A program made the translations under genes and the position numbers. A DNA stretch of 64,000 nucleotides from Sphingobium chungbukense. Lineage in GTDB: Bacteria > Pseudomonadota > Alphaproteobacteria > Sphingomonadales > Sphingomonadaceae. Positions 7,137 to 14,686 of the stretch are shown in pieces. The notes under the pieces are model-generated. The model made no database searches. It worked only from the letters and a program-made list of their open reading frames with translations, and was not told the origin of the DNA. The stretch is from contig NZ_LBIC01000012.1 in NCBI RefSeq assembly GCF_001005725.1, positions 1-64,000 on the forward strand. Reading direction: 5' to 3'. Within the stretch, counting starts at the first letter, position 1. The number at the start of each line of letters is the position of its first letter.

Positions 7137-8513
7137 TCAGATGCCTCGCGGTCGCGATAGCAGATGCAGCCTTTCCCGCCAGGTCCAGCGGATGACCAGA
7201 GACAACGCCACGGCTCCCAGCCCGCTCGCCAGTCCCAGCCAGATACCAAGGCCCTGTAATTTCAGTGGAAAGGCCAGGATGACGCCAACGCCGATGCCGA
7301 TCACCCAATAGCCGACCAGCGCGAAGATCATCGGCACGCGGGTATCCTGAATGCCGCGCAGGACGCCAGCGCCGACCGCCTGCGCGGCATCGACCAGCTG
7401 GAACAACGCCGCCACACCCAGGAATCCCACCGCCAGCGATGCGGTGCGCCCATTGGCCGGATCATCAAGGTCGAGGAAGGCGGAAATCAGCGTCCTTGGC
7501 ATGGCGATCAAAATCGATGCCGCCATCAGGGCAAAGCCCGTGCCGATCGCCAGCGCCAACCACCCCGCGCGGCCGATGGCTTCGCGATCCTTCTTCCCAT
7601 AGGCCAGGCCGACGCGGACTGTGGCTGCCTGGCCTATTCCCATGGGGACCATGAACACCAGCGCCGCGATCTGGATCGCCACCGCATGGGCCGCCAGCGA
7701 ATCGCGGTCGATCAGCCCCATCAGAAAGGCCGAGGCATTGAACACCGTCGTTTCCAACCCCAGCGTGATCGCGATCGGCAGGCCCAGCGCCCAGACCGCC
7801 CGATACCGTTCGCGATCCCGCGTCCAGAAGCGTCCCAGCAGCCGGTAGCGGCGAAAATGCCGGTCGATCAGGATGACGCCCAGCAATCCCAGGAACAGGA
7901 AGGAGGAGGAGAGGGTGCTGGCGATGCCCGCGCCCAGCAGGCCGAGCGCCGGAAAGCCCAGATGGCCGAATATCAGTGTCCAGCCCGCCAGCACGTTGAA
8001 CGGAATGGCACAGACCATGACGATCAGTCCCCAGACGGGCCGTTCCAGCGCCGAGATGAAGTTTCGCAGCGTCGTGAAGCCCAGAAAGGGCAGCAGAGCC
8101 CATTGCAGCCCGCGCATCAGTTCGCCGGCCTGCCGTGCGAGGTCCGCCTCCTGGCCCATCGCCAGCAATATCGCCTCGCTCTCCCACAGCAGGGCCCAGG
8201 CCGGCAGCACGAACAGCGCCGCCGCACGCAGCGTCTGGTGTACGGTCCGCCGGACGTCGCGCACCGAATGGCGACGGCGCCCGCGCTCCGTGGCGATCAG
8301 TGGCGCCGCCGCCGTGACCAATCCCATGCCGAAGATCAGGAGCGCGTTGAACAGGTTGATCGCCAGCGCGCCTGAGGCGACCGCATTGGCTCCCAGCCGC
8401 CCGAGCAGCAGCAGGTCGGTCGCCGCGATCCCGGCCCAGGCGATATTGCCCGCGATCATCGGCAGGGCAAGCGCGGTCAGCGCTCCCGCTTCAAGGCGCC
8501 AGGGCGATGCCAT
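7137..8513 (-). CDS. MATE-family multidrug exporter (NorM-like)
   Basis: A 458-aa inner-membrane protein with about twelve hydrophobic helices in two similar halves, the pattern of MATE transporters that exchange drugs or cations for Na+ or H+. Helix 1 carries the usual LALPMIAGNIAWAGIAATDLLLLGRLG segment, containing the family's P-x-x-x-x-N and D-x-x-x-x-G-R-L-G residues. The second half begins with LGLPIAITLGLETTVFNASAFLMG. The start ATG shares one base with the stop of the upstream DUF808 gene (TGATG), so translation is coupled. The open frame continues upstream, but that part is antisense noise over DUF808. Substrate unknown. Confidence 0.88.
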   Translation of the reverse strand: MASPWRLEAGALTALALPMIAGNIAWAGIAATDLLLLGRLGANAVASGALAINLFNALLIFGMGLVTAAAPLIATERGRRRHSVRDVRRTVHQTLRAAALFVLPAWALLWESEAILLAMGQEADLARQAGELMRGLQWALLPFLGFTTLRNFISALERPVWGLIVMVCAIPFNVLAGWTLIFGHLGFPALGLLGAGIASTLSSSFLFLGLLGVILIDRHFRRYRLLGRFWTRDRERYRAVWALGLPIAITLGLETTVFNASAFLMGLIDRDSLAAHAVAIQIAALVFMVPMGIGQAATVRVGLAYGKKDREAIGRAGWLALAIGTGFALMAASILIAMPRTLISAFLDLDDPANGRTASLAVGFLGVAALFQLVDAAQAVGAGVLRGIQDTRVPMIFALVGYWVIGIGVGVILAFPLKLQGLGIWLGLASGLGAVALSLVIRWTWRERLHLLSRPRGI

Positions 8514-9442
8514 CAATGTTTCTTGAAAAGGTGCAGCACCGCCACGACGATGCCACCGACGACCAGCCCGACCAGCGCTCCGCCAATGGCATTCACCAGC
8601 CAGTCGGCAAAGGGACCGACAGCCGGAGCCGCATGGGCCGCACCTTCCGCGACATGATGGATCGTGCCGGGGATCGCATCCCAATGGAACTCGTGCAGGC
8701 CATGGACGATCAGCCCGCCGCCGACCCACAGCATCGCCGCGGTGCCGACCGCGCCCAATATCGTCATCAGCACGGGCATCGCCTTCACCATCGCGCGGCC
8801 CAGCGCTTTCACGCCTGCCGAATGGCGCTTGGCGAGATGCAGGCCGATATCGTCCATCTTCACGATGAAGCCCACCACGCCATAGACGCCCGCCGTGATC
8901 AGGATGGCGACGACCACCAGGATGATCGCCTGTTCCCAGATCGGTTCGCTGGCCACCGTGCCCAGTGCGATCGCCATGATCTCGCCCGACAGGATGAAGT
9001 CGGTGCGGATCGCGCCCGATACCTTCTGATCTTCCAGGTCCCGCGAGCTGTGCGTGGTCAGCGCATCTTCCGCCACGTCATGGCCGCCCTGCACCGCCTC
9101 CAGCAGTTTCTCGACCGCTTCGAAGCAGAGGAAGGCACCGCCCAGCATCAGCAGCGGCGGCAGCAGCCATGGCGCGAAGGCGCTGAGCACCAGCGCCGCG
9201 GGCAACAGGAACAGCAGCTTGTTGCGCAGAGATCCCTTGGCGATCTTCCAGATGATCGGCAGTTCGCGGTCGGGCGTCAGGCCCATGACATAGCGCGGCG
9301 TGACGGCCGTATCGTCGATCACCACGCCCGCAGCCTTCGTCCCCGCCTTACCTGCGGCGGCGGCGACATCGTCCAGTGAACTGGCGGCAAGCTTTGCAAT
9401 TCCCGCTACGTCATCCAGTAGCGCGATCAGACCCGAAGGCAT
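8513..9442 (-). CDS. DUF808 (YedI-like) inner-membrane protein
   Basis: A 309-aa protein of the DUF808/YedI family, recognised by MPSGLIALLDDVAGIAKLAA, the PRYVMGLTPDRELPIIWKIAKGS segment and several hydrophobic helices (about residues 80-110, 155-200, 225-250 and 280-305). The family is membrane-bound and of unknown function; transport has been suggested by annotation only. It is the first gene of a two-gene unit with the MATE exporter. A short inverted repeat, GGCACC/GGTGCC (9461-9466 and 9472-9477), lies 18 bp upstream of the start and could form a small leader hairpin. Confidence 0.8.
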   Translation of the reverse strand: MPSGLIALLDDVAGIAKLAASSLDDVAAAAGKAGTKAAGVVIDDTAVTPRYVMGLTPDRELPIIWKIAKGSLRNKLLFLLPAALVLSAFAPWLLPPLLMLGGAFLCFEAVEKLLEAVQGGHDVAEDALTTHSSRDLEDQKVSGAIRTDFILSGEIMAIALGTVASEPIWEQAIILVVVAILITAGVYGVVGFIVKMDDIGLHLAKRHSAGVKALGRAMVKAMPVLMTILGAVGTAAMLWVGGGLIVHGLHEFHWDAIPGTIHHVAEGAAHAAPAVGPFADWLVNAIGGALVGLVVGGIVVAVLHLFKKH

Positions 9443-9559
9443 TGAATCCGTTCCCCTGTTGGCACCGAAATGGTGCCGGAAGCCGTCTCATAGAGAGGGG
9501 GGCGGGGAGGGGCAATGCTCCAGCCCCGATCCATCGGAAGCGCAAAGCCCGGATATGGC

Positions 9560-9805
9560 TCAATGCAATCCGCGGTAATTGCCCGGCGGATCGCTGGCGG
9601 GGAAGCTCTCATCGACTTGCTCGTCGACAAGGTCCCAATCCTTGGCGCTGATATGCTGCTCGGCCGGTCCCGCATCCCGCACCGGACCCGAGGAAAGAAC
9701 GGGTGCCCAATCCTCTTCCCCGCGCTTGGCCTGCCATTCCTTCCAGCCTTTCCACGCAGCCGCGCCCAATCCCGTCAGGAAGGCGAGTTTCAGTAGCCCC
9801 TTCAT
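9560..9805 (-). CDS. Small protein with N-terminal hydrophobic anchor, unknown function
   Basis: An 81-aa protein with a short hydrophobic, probably membrane-inserted N-terminus (LLKLAFLTGLGAAAWKGW). An acidic C-terminus follows, ending SFPASDPPGNYRGLH; this DESFPASDPP type of tail is one I have seen in small stress-associated proteins of sphingomonads. A perfect AGGAG lies nine bases upstream. The start overlaps the stop of the preceding gene by four bases (ATGA), so the two form an operon. The upstream promoter matches the EcfG consensus, which suggests stress induction. Confidence 0.65.
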   Translation of the reverse strand: MKGLLKLAFLTGLGAAAWKGWKEWQAKRGEEDWAPVLSSGPVRDAGPAEQHISAKDWDLVDEQVDESFPASDPPGNYRGLH

Positions 9806-10134
9806 TTCGGTTTCTCCTCTGATCGATGTAGATGAACCCAATCCGCGCGATTGCCGCCGACGCTGTCGGGCGGCAGGGCGATTTCTCCTTCTTCGTCGGT
9901 TCCCGCGGGCGGTTCGCCCGCCTGCGATCCGGGGGCGACCGCCCATCGCTCGCGCAGGGCGGCGTCGATCATCGCGTCCCATATGCGCGCGTCGCCGACC
10001 TCCCGCATGGTGTCGTCCGGGCTTTTCAGCAGGGCAAGCAGGCTGGCGGCATCTTCGACATGATCCTGCCAGCTATCTGAATCGCCGGGGGCCAGGTGAC
10101 GGGCCAGCCGTTCGATGAGGGGACGCTGTTCCAT
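9802..10134 (-). CDS. Small acidic protein of unknown function, probable general-stress gene
   Basis: A 110-aa soluble protein with an N-terminal helical region (PLIERLARHLAPGDSDSWQDHVEDAASLLALLKSPDDTMREVG) and an acidic, probably disordered C-terminal part. I do not recognise a named domain. It is the first gene of a coupled pair with the 9560-9805 gene. A motif matching the EcfG-dependent promoter consensus lies immediately upstream: the -10 element is about ten bases from the ATG, so the transcript would have a very short leader or none. An internal start cannot be excluded. Confidence 0.6.
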   Translation of the reverse strand: MEQRPLIERLARHLAPGDSDSWQDHVEDAASLLALLKSPDDTMREVGDARIWDAMIDAALRERWAVAPGSQAGEPPAGTDEEGEIALPPDSVGGNRADWVHLHRSEEKPK

Positions 10135-10143
10135 GCGCCATTG

Positions 10144-10168
10144 AACGCTGCTCGGGTCGCTCTGTTCC
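10144..10168 (-). promoter_or_regulatory. EcfG-type general-stress promoter, perfect consensus
   Basis: On the minus strand GGAAC (10168-10164) is followed after exactly 16 bases by CGTT (10147-10144). This is the GGAAC-N16-CGTT consensus of alphaproteobacterial EcfG (sigma-EcfG) promoters. It points at the 9802-10134 gene. Confidence 0.65.
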
Positions 10169-10195
10169 GCAATTCATAACGCCTGCGCAGCGGTA

Positions 10196-10220
10196 TGAAC
10201 GCCGCGGCATTCTGGTCGTT
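10196..10220 (+). promoter_or_regulatory. EcfG-type general-stress promoter, one mismatch
   Basis: TGAAC (10196-10200) is followed after exactly 16 bases by CGTT (10217-10220), one mismatch from GGAAC-N16-CGTT. It lies 26 bp upstream of the 10247 start and is divergent from the perfect motif at 10144-10168. Confidence 0.5.
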
Positions 10221-10246
10221 GGAGATGGAAGAAAGGAGAAGCCATC

Positions 10247-10552
10247 ATGCCCCAAGGCGACAAGAGCGGCTATTCCACCAAGCAGAAGCGCAAGGCCGAA
10301 CATGTAGAGGAAGGCTATGAGGATCGCGGCGTTTCGCACGAGGAAGCAGAACGGCGGGCCTGGGCGACCGTCAACAAGGAATCGGGCGGCGGCAACAAAT
10401 CCGGTTCCGGACGCGGCAAGCCCGACACCCATGTCTCCTCGCACAAGGGCGGGCGAAAGGGCGGCGCGGCTTCAGCCCGCCGACCGGCGGCGGATCGGTC
10501 GGCTGCGGCGAAGAAGGGATGGGAAACCCGCCGGAAAAAGGCGCATGGCTGA
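10247..10552 (+). CDS. Small basic protein with KGG-like repeats, probable stress protein
   Basis: A 101-aa, very hydrophilic and basic protein. It begins MPQGDKSGYSTKQKRKAEHV, followed by an EEGYEDRGVSHEEAERRAWATVNKE segment, a Gly/Ser/Lys-rich linker and a C-terminal AAAKKGWETRRKK. Relatives are often labelled plasmid-stabilisation or ChaB/YciG-like proteins; I treat that as a label, not a function. A strong AAAGGAGAAG site precedes the ATG. The EcfG-like promoter upstream and the composition fit a desiccation or general-stress protein. It may bind nucleic acid through its basic tail (inference). Confidence 0.7.
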   Translation: MPQGDKSGYSTKQKRKAEHVEEGYEDRGVSHEEAERRAWATVNKESGGGNKSGSGRGKPDTHVSSHKGGRKGGAASARRPAADRSAAAKKGWETRRKKAHG

Positions 10553-10557
10553 CGGGA

Positions 10558-11304
10558 TCAGTGCACGACCCTGATCTCGAACAGCTTTGCCCAGTTCTTG
10601 CCGGTCACGAACAGGCGGTCGGCCTTGGCATCATAGGCGATGCCATTGGCCACCGCCTCGCTGTCGCTCGCGCCGCTGGTCTTGATGAGCGGTGCGATAT
10701 CAAGCCAGTCGATGACGGCGCCCGTGCGCGGATCGATCCGGGCGATATGGCTGTCGTACCAGATATTGGCCCATATCTCGCCCTTCACATATTCCAGTTC
10801 GTTGAGCCGCTCGACCGGACGGCCATTCCAGGTCACGGTGATGCGCCTCTGCTCGGTGAGCTTTTCGGGATCGAGGAAACGCAATTGCGCGGAACCGTCG
10901 CTCATGATGAGGCTGCGGCCATCCTGCGTCAGGCCCCAGCCTTCCCCCTCATAGCGGAAGTCGGAAACGGGTGAGAAATCGTCGAGTTTCCAGACGAAGC
11001 CCTGCCGATGCCGCCATGTGAGGCTGATCAACCGGTCCTTCCAGTTGACGATGCCCTCGCCGAAATAGGGACGGGGGATGATGCGTCGCGCGATCGTCCG
11101 GCCGGTCTTGAGATCGACCTTGCGGATGTCCGATTGCCCCTCCAGCCCTGTACTCTCATAGAGCGCGCCGTCGTGGAAGAAGAGGCCCTCGGTAAAGGCG
11201 CCCGGATCGTGGGGGTAGCTCTTGACCAGCTTCCACCGCGTCTCGGCTTGCGCGGGACCGGCCAGCAGCAACGCGCCCAGAAGCGCGACGGCGAGGCGCT
11301 TCAT
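10558..11304 (-). CDS. Secreted glutaminyl-peptide cyclotransferase
   Basis: A 248-aa protein with a signal peptide (cleavage near PAQA-E, residue 20). The rest has the five-bladed propeller signature of bacterial/plant-type glutamine cyclases (Glu_cyclase_2 family), which convert N-terminal Gln to pyroglutamate on secreted proteins. Family markers include HDPGAFTEGLFFHDGALYES, GFVWKLDD, GEGWGLTQDG, RLNELEYVKGEIWANIWYD and the C-terminal AVANGIAYDAKADRLFVTGKNW. The length is normal. It is translationally coupled to the upstream ygfZ gene by a four-base ATGA overlap. The neighbouring genes do not explain its substrate. Confidence 0.87.
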   Translation of the reverse strand: MKRLAVALLGALLLAGPAQAETRWKLVKSYPHDPGAFTEGLFFHDGALYESTGLEGQSDIRKVDLKTGRTIARRIIPRPYFGEGIVNWKDRLISLTWRHRQGFVWKLDDFSPVSDFRYEGEGWGLTQDGRSLIMSDGSAQLRFLDPEKLTEQRRITVTWNGRPVERLNELEYVKGEIWANIWYDSHIARIDPRTGAVIDWLDIAPLIKTSGASDSEAVANGIAYDAKADRLFVTGKNWAKLFEIRVVH

Positions 11305-12038
11305 TCGGCGGCCTGCTCCGCGATCGCGCCGGCAAGCCAGCCGGGGAGGGTGGCGGGGGCCATATCCTCGACCCGGCGCAACTCGATGGACAGGCCGAGA
11401 TCCGGCAATGCGGCCTTCTGGCGCTTTTCATCGGCCTCGGCCAAGGGCACCGCGACCAGTCGCCGGTTCACCTTGTTGCGATAATGCATGCGGGCGGTGT
11501 TTTCCTGCCCGATATAGCAGCCCTTGTCATAATCGACGCCGCACAATTCCGCGGCATTGGTTTCCAGCCACAAAATCTGGTCCTGCCCCAATTCGCCCAT
11601 GCCCTCGAATACGCCCAGCGCCAGCCGGTGTGCACGGAAACCCGTCGACGCATCGCCATCGTCGGCTGGCGCGATCCACCGATGGCCGAGGGCGTCGAGG
11701 CGCGGATCGAGGGGCTTGTCCTCCGCGTCTAGGGCCCAATGCACGGCCAGACCTTCCTCCTTCACTATGGCGACCTTCCGCCGCAACCGGTAGATCGTCA
11801 GCCTTTTGGCCAGGGCCTCGGCCTGCGCGCCCTCGCAATCGATCAATATATCTTCGCCATCGGCCCAGAGGATGAAATCGAACAGCGCCTTGCCCTGCGG
11901 CGTCAGCAAGGCCGTCCAGCGGGGTTCATCCGCTTTCAACCCCAACACGTCGCGGGTCAGCAAGCCCTGGAGGAAGGGTTTTGCATCGTCGCCGGAAATT
12001 CTGAGGATCGCGCGGTCGCTGAGGGTGGTGCCAGTCAT
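11301..12038 (-). CDS. ygfZ: YgfZ/GcvT-like folate-binding protein
   Basis: A 245-aa protein of the YgfZ family, folate-dependent helpers in assembly or repair of certain Fe-S clusters. The diagnostic motif K-G-C-Y-x-G-Q-E is present as YDKGCYIGQENTARM, with the family's essential Cys. The N-terminal half matches the GcvT-type fold (RISGDDAKPFLQGLLTRDV). The open frame extends far upstream, but that part is antisense to pyrC and the start chosen gives the family's normal length. It is divergent from pyrC with 48 bp between starts, and its stop overlaps the cyclotransferase start. Confidence 0.87.
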   Translation of the reverse strand: MTGTTLSDRAILRISGDDAKPFLQGLLTRDVLGLKADEPRWTALLTPQGKALFDFILWADGEDILIDCEGAQAEALAKRLTIYRLRRKVAIVKEEGLAVHWALDAEDKPLDPRLDALGHRWIAPADDGDASTGFRAHRLALGVFEGMGELGQDQILWLETNAAELCGVDYDKGCYIGQENTARMHYRNKVNRRLVAVPLAEADEKRQKAALPDLGLSIELRRVEDMAPATLPGWLAGAIAEQAAE

Positions 12039-12086
12039 CGGCTTTAGGTAGGACACTCCCCAACCATATCCAAGCGGTGAACTGAC

Positions 12087-13412
12087 ATGACCTTCGACCT
12101 CATCCTCAAGAACGGCACGGTCCACACTCCCGGCGGCGCGGAAAGCGTCGATGTCGGCGTGCGCGGCGGCAGGATCGCCGCCATCGGCACGGTTCTGGGC
12201 GATGCGGGGACCGTGATCGACTGCACGGGACTCGACGTCCTGCCGGGCTGTATCGACAGCCAGGTCCATTTCCGCGAACCGGGACTGGAGCATAAGGAAG
12301 ACCTCGAATCGGGCAGCCGTGCGGCAGTGCTGGGCGGGGTGACGGCGGTGTTCGAAATGCCCAACACCAACCCCAATACCGACACGGCCGAACGCGTTCA
12401 CGACAAGCTTGCCCGCGCCCATCATCGCATGTGGTGCGACCATGCCTTCTATGTCGGCGCCACCGCCGACAATGCCGAGCAACTCAGGGAGCTGGAACGC
12501 ATCCCCGGCACCTCGGGCGTCAAGATCTTCATGGGTGCCTCGACCGGAAGCCTGCTGGTGGACGATGACGGAGCGCTGTCCCGCGTCCTTGCAAGCGGCA
12601 CCCGCCGCGTCGCCATCCATGCGGAGGACGAGGCGCGCATGAACGCCCGCAAGGATCTGCGGGTGGAGGGTGATCCATCCTCCCATCCCGTCTGGCGCGA
12701 CGATGAAAGCGCCATGATCGCGACGAAGCGCATCATCGACCTTGCCCGCAAGGCTCGCCGCCGTATCCACATCCTGCACGTCACCACGCCCGCCGAACTG
12801 CAATATATCGGCCAGCACAAGGACATCGCGACCTGCGAGGTGACGCCGCAGCATTTGACCCTCGCAGCCGAGGACGCCTATCCGCGCCTTGGCACCTATG
12901 CGCAGATGAACCCGCCGATCCGCTCTCAGGCGCATCGCGACGGCCTGTGGCATTGGCTGAATCAGGGCGTGCCCGATGTGCTGGGCAGCGATCATGCACC
13001 GCATACGATCGAGGAAAAGGCGAAGGCCTATCCCGCATCGCCCAGCGGCATGCCCGGCGTCCAGACGCTGGTGCCGCTGTTGCTCAACCATGTGGCGGAA
13101 GGGCGCCTGTCGTTGCGCCGTTTCATCGAACTGACCTCTTCCGGGCCGCAGCGCGTGTTCGGGCTGACGGGCAAGGGCCGCATCGCGCTCGGTTATGACG
13201 CCGATTTCACCGTGGTCGACCTCAAGAAGCGCTGGACGGTCGGGCGCGACTGGCTCGCCTCCCGCTGCGACTGGTCGCCCTTCGAGGGGATGGACCTCAC
13301 CGGCAAGGCGGTCGGCACCATCATTCGCGGCCATCGCGTGATGTGGGAAGACACGCTCGCCAATGAAGCGATCGGCGAACCTGTCCGCTTCGAGGCCACC
13401 GAGTTCGTTTAA
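12087..13412 (+). CDS. pyrC: Dihydroorotase-like amidohydrolase (PyrC)
   Basis: A 441-aa amidohydrolase-superfamily protein of the class I dihydroorotase/allantoinase group, which interconverts carbamoyl-aspartate and dihydroorotate in pyrimidine synthesis. Visible ligand positions are carbamylated lysine K146 (GVKIFMG), H178 (IHAED), H231 (HILHV) and D302 (LGSDHAP). The first metal-binding pair, normally HxH, reads Q59-V-H61 in DSQVHFREPG, so one canonical histidine is replaced by Gln. I recall this variant from other alphaproteobacterial copies, so it may be a lineage trait. No pyrB is adjacent. The stop overlaps that of convergent rarD by a few bases. Confidence is high for the family and moderate for dihydroorotase activity. 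Confidence 0.8.
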   Translation: MTFDLILKNGTVHTPGGAESVDVGVRGGRIAAIGTVLGDAGTVIDCTGLDVLPGCIDSQVHFREPGLEHKEDLESGSRAAVLGGVTAVFEMPNTNPNTDTAERVHDKLARAHHRMWCDHAFYVGATADNAEQLRELERIPGTSGVKIFMGASTGSLLVDDDGALSRVLASGTRRVAIHAEDEARMNARKDLRVEGDPSSHPVWRDDESAMIATKRIIDLARKARRRIHILHVTTPAELQYIGQHKDIATCEVTPQHLTLAAEDAYPRLGTYAQMNPPIRSQAHRDGLWHWLNQGVPDVLGSDHAPHTIEEKAKAYPASPSGMPGVQTLVPLLLNHVAEGRLSLRRFIELTSSGPQRVFGLTGKGRIALGYDADFTVVDLKKRWTVGRDWLASRCDWSPFEGMDLTGKAVGTIIRGHRVMWEDTLANEAIGEPVRFEATEFV

Positions 13413-14290
13413 GCCGTCGCCAGCCGATTGCGGCGGGCGGCGTTCAGGCTGTCCGCCGCGAACAGGATCAGGCCCAGCCAGATCAGCCCGAAGCTCATCA
13501 ACTGTCCCTGCGACAGCTTTTCCCCAAACAGCAGGATGCCCGACAGGAATTGGAGCGTCGGCGCGACATATTGGATCAGCCCCAGCGTCGTCATCGGCAA
13601 CCGCTGGGCCGCCGTCGCGAAGAGGATCAGCGGCACGGTCGTGACGGCGCCGCTGAGGATCAGCAGGATCGTCGTTCCATCGTCGCTACCTAATGCCGAC
13701 CCGCCATGGCCCGACAGCCAGAGGAAATAGGCGAGGGCGAACGGCGCCAGCAGCAGCGTTTCCGCGCCCAGGCCCGTCATCGGCGGCACCGGGGTCAGCT
13801 TCCGGATCAGACCATATATCGCGAAGGTCAACGCCAATGCCGCGCTGATCCACAAGGTCGTAAGCGCCGATGCCGCCATGATCGTGACCCCTGCGGCGGC
13901 GATCGCGATGGCCGCGACCTGTCCGCGCCGCAGCCTTTCCTTGAGGACGATCACGCCCAGCCCGACATTGACCAGCGGGTTGAGGAAATAGCCCAGGCTC
14001 GCCGCGATGACATGGCCGTTGTTCACCGCCCAGATATAGGTCAGCCAGTTCGCGCCGATCAGCATGGCCGAAGCGCTGAGCGGCAGCATCAGACGGGGAT
14101 TGCGCAACAGGGCGAACAGCGCGGGCAACCCGCTCCTCATGCCGAGCAGGCTCAGGATCAGGATCAGCGACCAAAGCACCCGCTGTGCGACGATTTCGAC
14201 TGGCGCGACATGGTGCAGCATCCGGAAGAAGATCGGCAACAGTCCCCAAAGGCTATAGGCGCCCAGTGCGGTCAGCAGGCCGGTGCGCAT
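13409..14290 (-). CDS. rarD: EamA-family transporter, RarD-like
   Basis: A 293-aa inner-membrane protein with ten predicted helices in two EamA halves. The family signature of RarD is seen in GAYSLWGLLPIFFRML, QRVLWSLILILSL, YIWAVNNGHVIAASLGYFLNPLVNV and LIQYVAPTLQFLSGILLFGE. RarD proteins are putative exporters whose substrate is not established. The start chosen gives the family's usual N-terminus; the open frame continues upstream through the next gene in another frame. It is 17 bp downstream of a small membrane protein gene on the same strand and convergent with pyrC. Confidence 0.88.
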   Translation of the reverse strand: MRTGLLTALGAYSLWGLLPIFFRMLHHVAPVEIVAQRVLWSLILILSLLGMRSGLPALFALLRNPRLMLPLSASAMLIGANWLTYIWAVNNGHVIAASLGYFLNPLVNVGLGVIVLKERLRRGQVAAIAIAAAGVTIMAASALTTLWISAALALTFAIYGLIRKLTPVPPMTGLGAETLLLAPFALAYFLWLSGHGGSALGSDDGTTILLILSGAVTTVPLILFATAAQRLPMTTLGLIQYVAPTLQFLSGILLFGEKLSQGQLMSFGLIWLGLILFAADSLNAARRNRLATA

Positions 14291-14307
14291 CCAGGCAGCA
14301 TCCTTGG

Positions 14308-14529
14308 TCAGAATATCCCTCCTCCCAGGAACAGCCGTAGCGCGCCGAAACCCGCAACGATCAGGCAGAAATTGCGTCCGCCGGTCTTGGCGGAGAAGAG
14401 GCCGACAAAGGCCCCAAACAGCGCCACCGGCACCAGCAGCCAGTTCAGCGCGCCCAGCAAGGGGAACACCGCCGGGATCATGCAGATCAGCGTGGCAAGT
14501 CCGATCAGGGCCGACAAAATGTTGAACAT
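14308..14529 (-). CDS. Small membrane protein, unknown function
   Basis: A 73-aa, almost entirely hydrophobic protein with three probable membrane helices: MFNILSALIGLATLICMIPA, LLGALNWLLVPVALFGAFVGLF and NFCLIVAGFGALRLFLGGGIF. A TTG nine bases upstream could add three residues, but the ATG is more likely. It lies just upstream of rarD on the same strand, so co-transcription is likely. Small three-helix proteins of this kind occur widely; I cannot name a function. Confidence 0.6.
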   Translation of the reverse strand: MFNILSALIGLATLICMIPAVFPLLGALNWLLVPVALFGAFVGLFSAKTGGRNFCLIVAGFGALRLFLGGGIF

Positions 14530-14596
14530 GCCGCACAAATGGCGTTTTCATGTCGTTGCGGCAAGCGGAGGGGTGATGCCAGTTGACGGAGAATGG

Positions 14597-14618
14597 CCCC
14601 GCCCCAAAAAAGGCGGGG
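14597..14618. repeat. GC-rich hairpin in a divergent intergenic region
   Basis: CCCCGCC (14597-14603) and GGCGGGG (14612-14618) form a perfect 7-bp stem around CCAAAAAA. It lies between two divergent genes, so it is not an obvious terminator for either. It could be a dispersed palindrome or the end of an unseen small transcript. Confidence 0.35.
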
Positions 14619-14632
14619 ATTCACCAAAATAC

Positions 14633-14647
14633 CTAACGGAAAATTAA
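14633..14647 (-). promoter_or_regulatory. CtrA-like box upstream of the lipoprotein gene
   Basis: Read on the minus strand this is TTAA-N7-TTAG (14647-14633), one mismatch from the CtrA full site TTAA-N7-TTAA. It lies 40 bp upstream of the lipoprotein start. A single near-match of this length can arise by chance. Confidence 0.3.
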
Positions 14648-14686
14648 CCTCTGTTCTTCATCCCTTGTTTACGAAGGAGTGAAGCC

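Noticed and set aside
9978..10240. Possible small non-coding RNA between the divergent stress genes
   Set aside because: The gap is fully accounted for by two promoter motifs and short leaders; no hairpin with T-tract was seen.
12039..13334. A long N-terminal extension of ygfZ giving a 677-residue frame
   Set aside because: The extension lies wholly antisense to pyrC; the YgfZ start at 12038 gives the normal family length.
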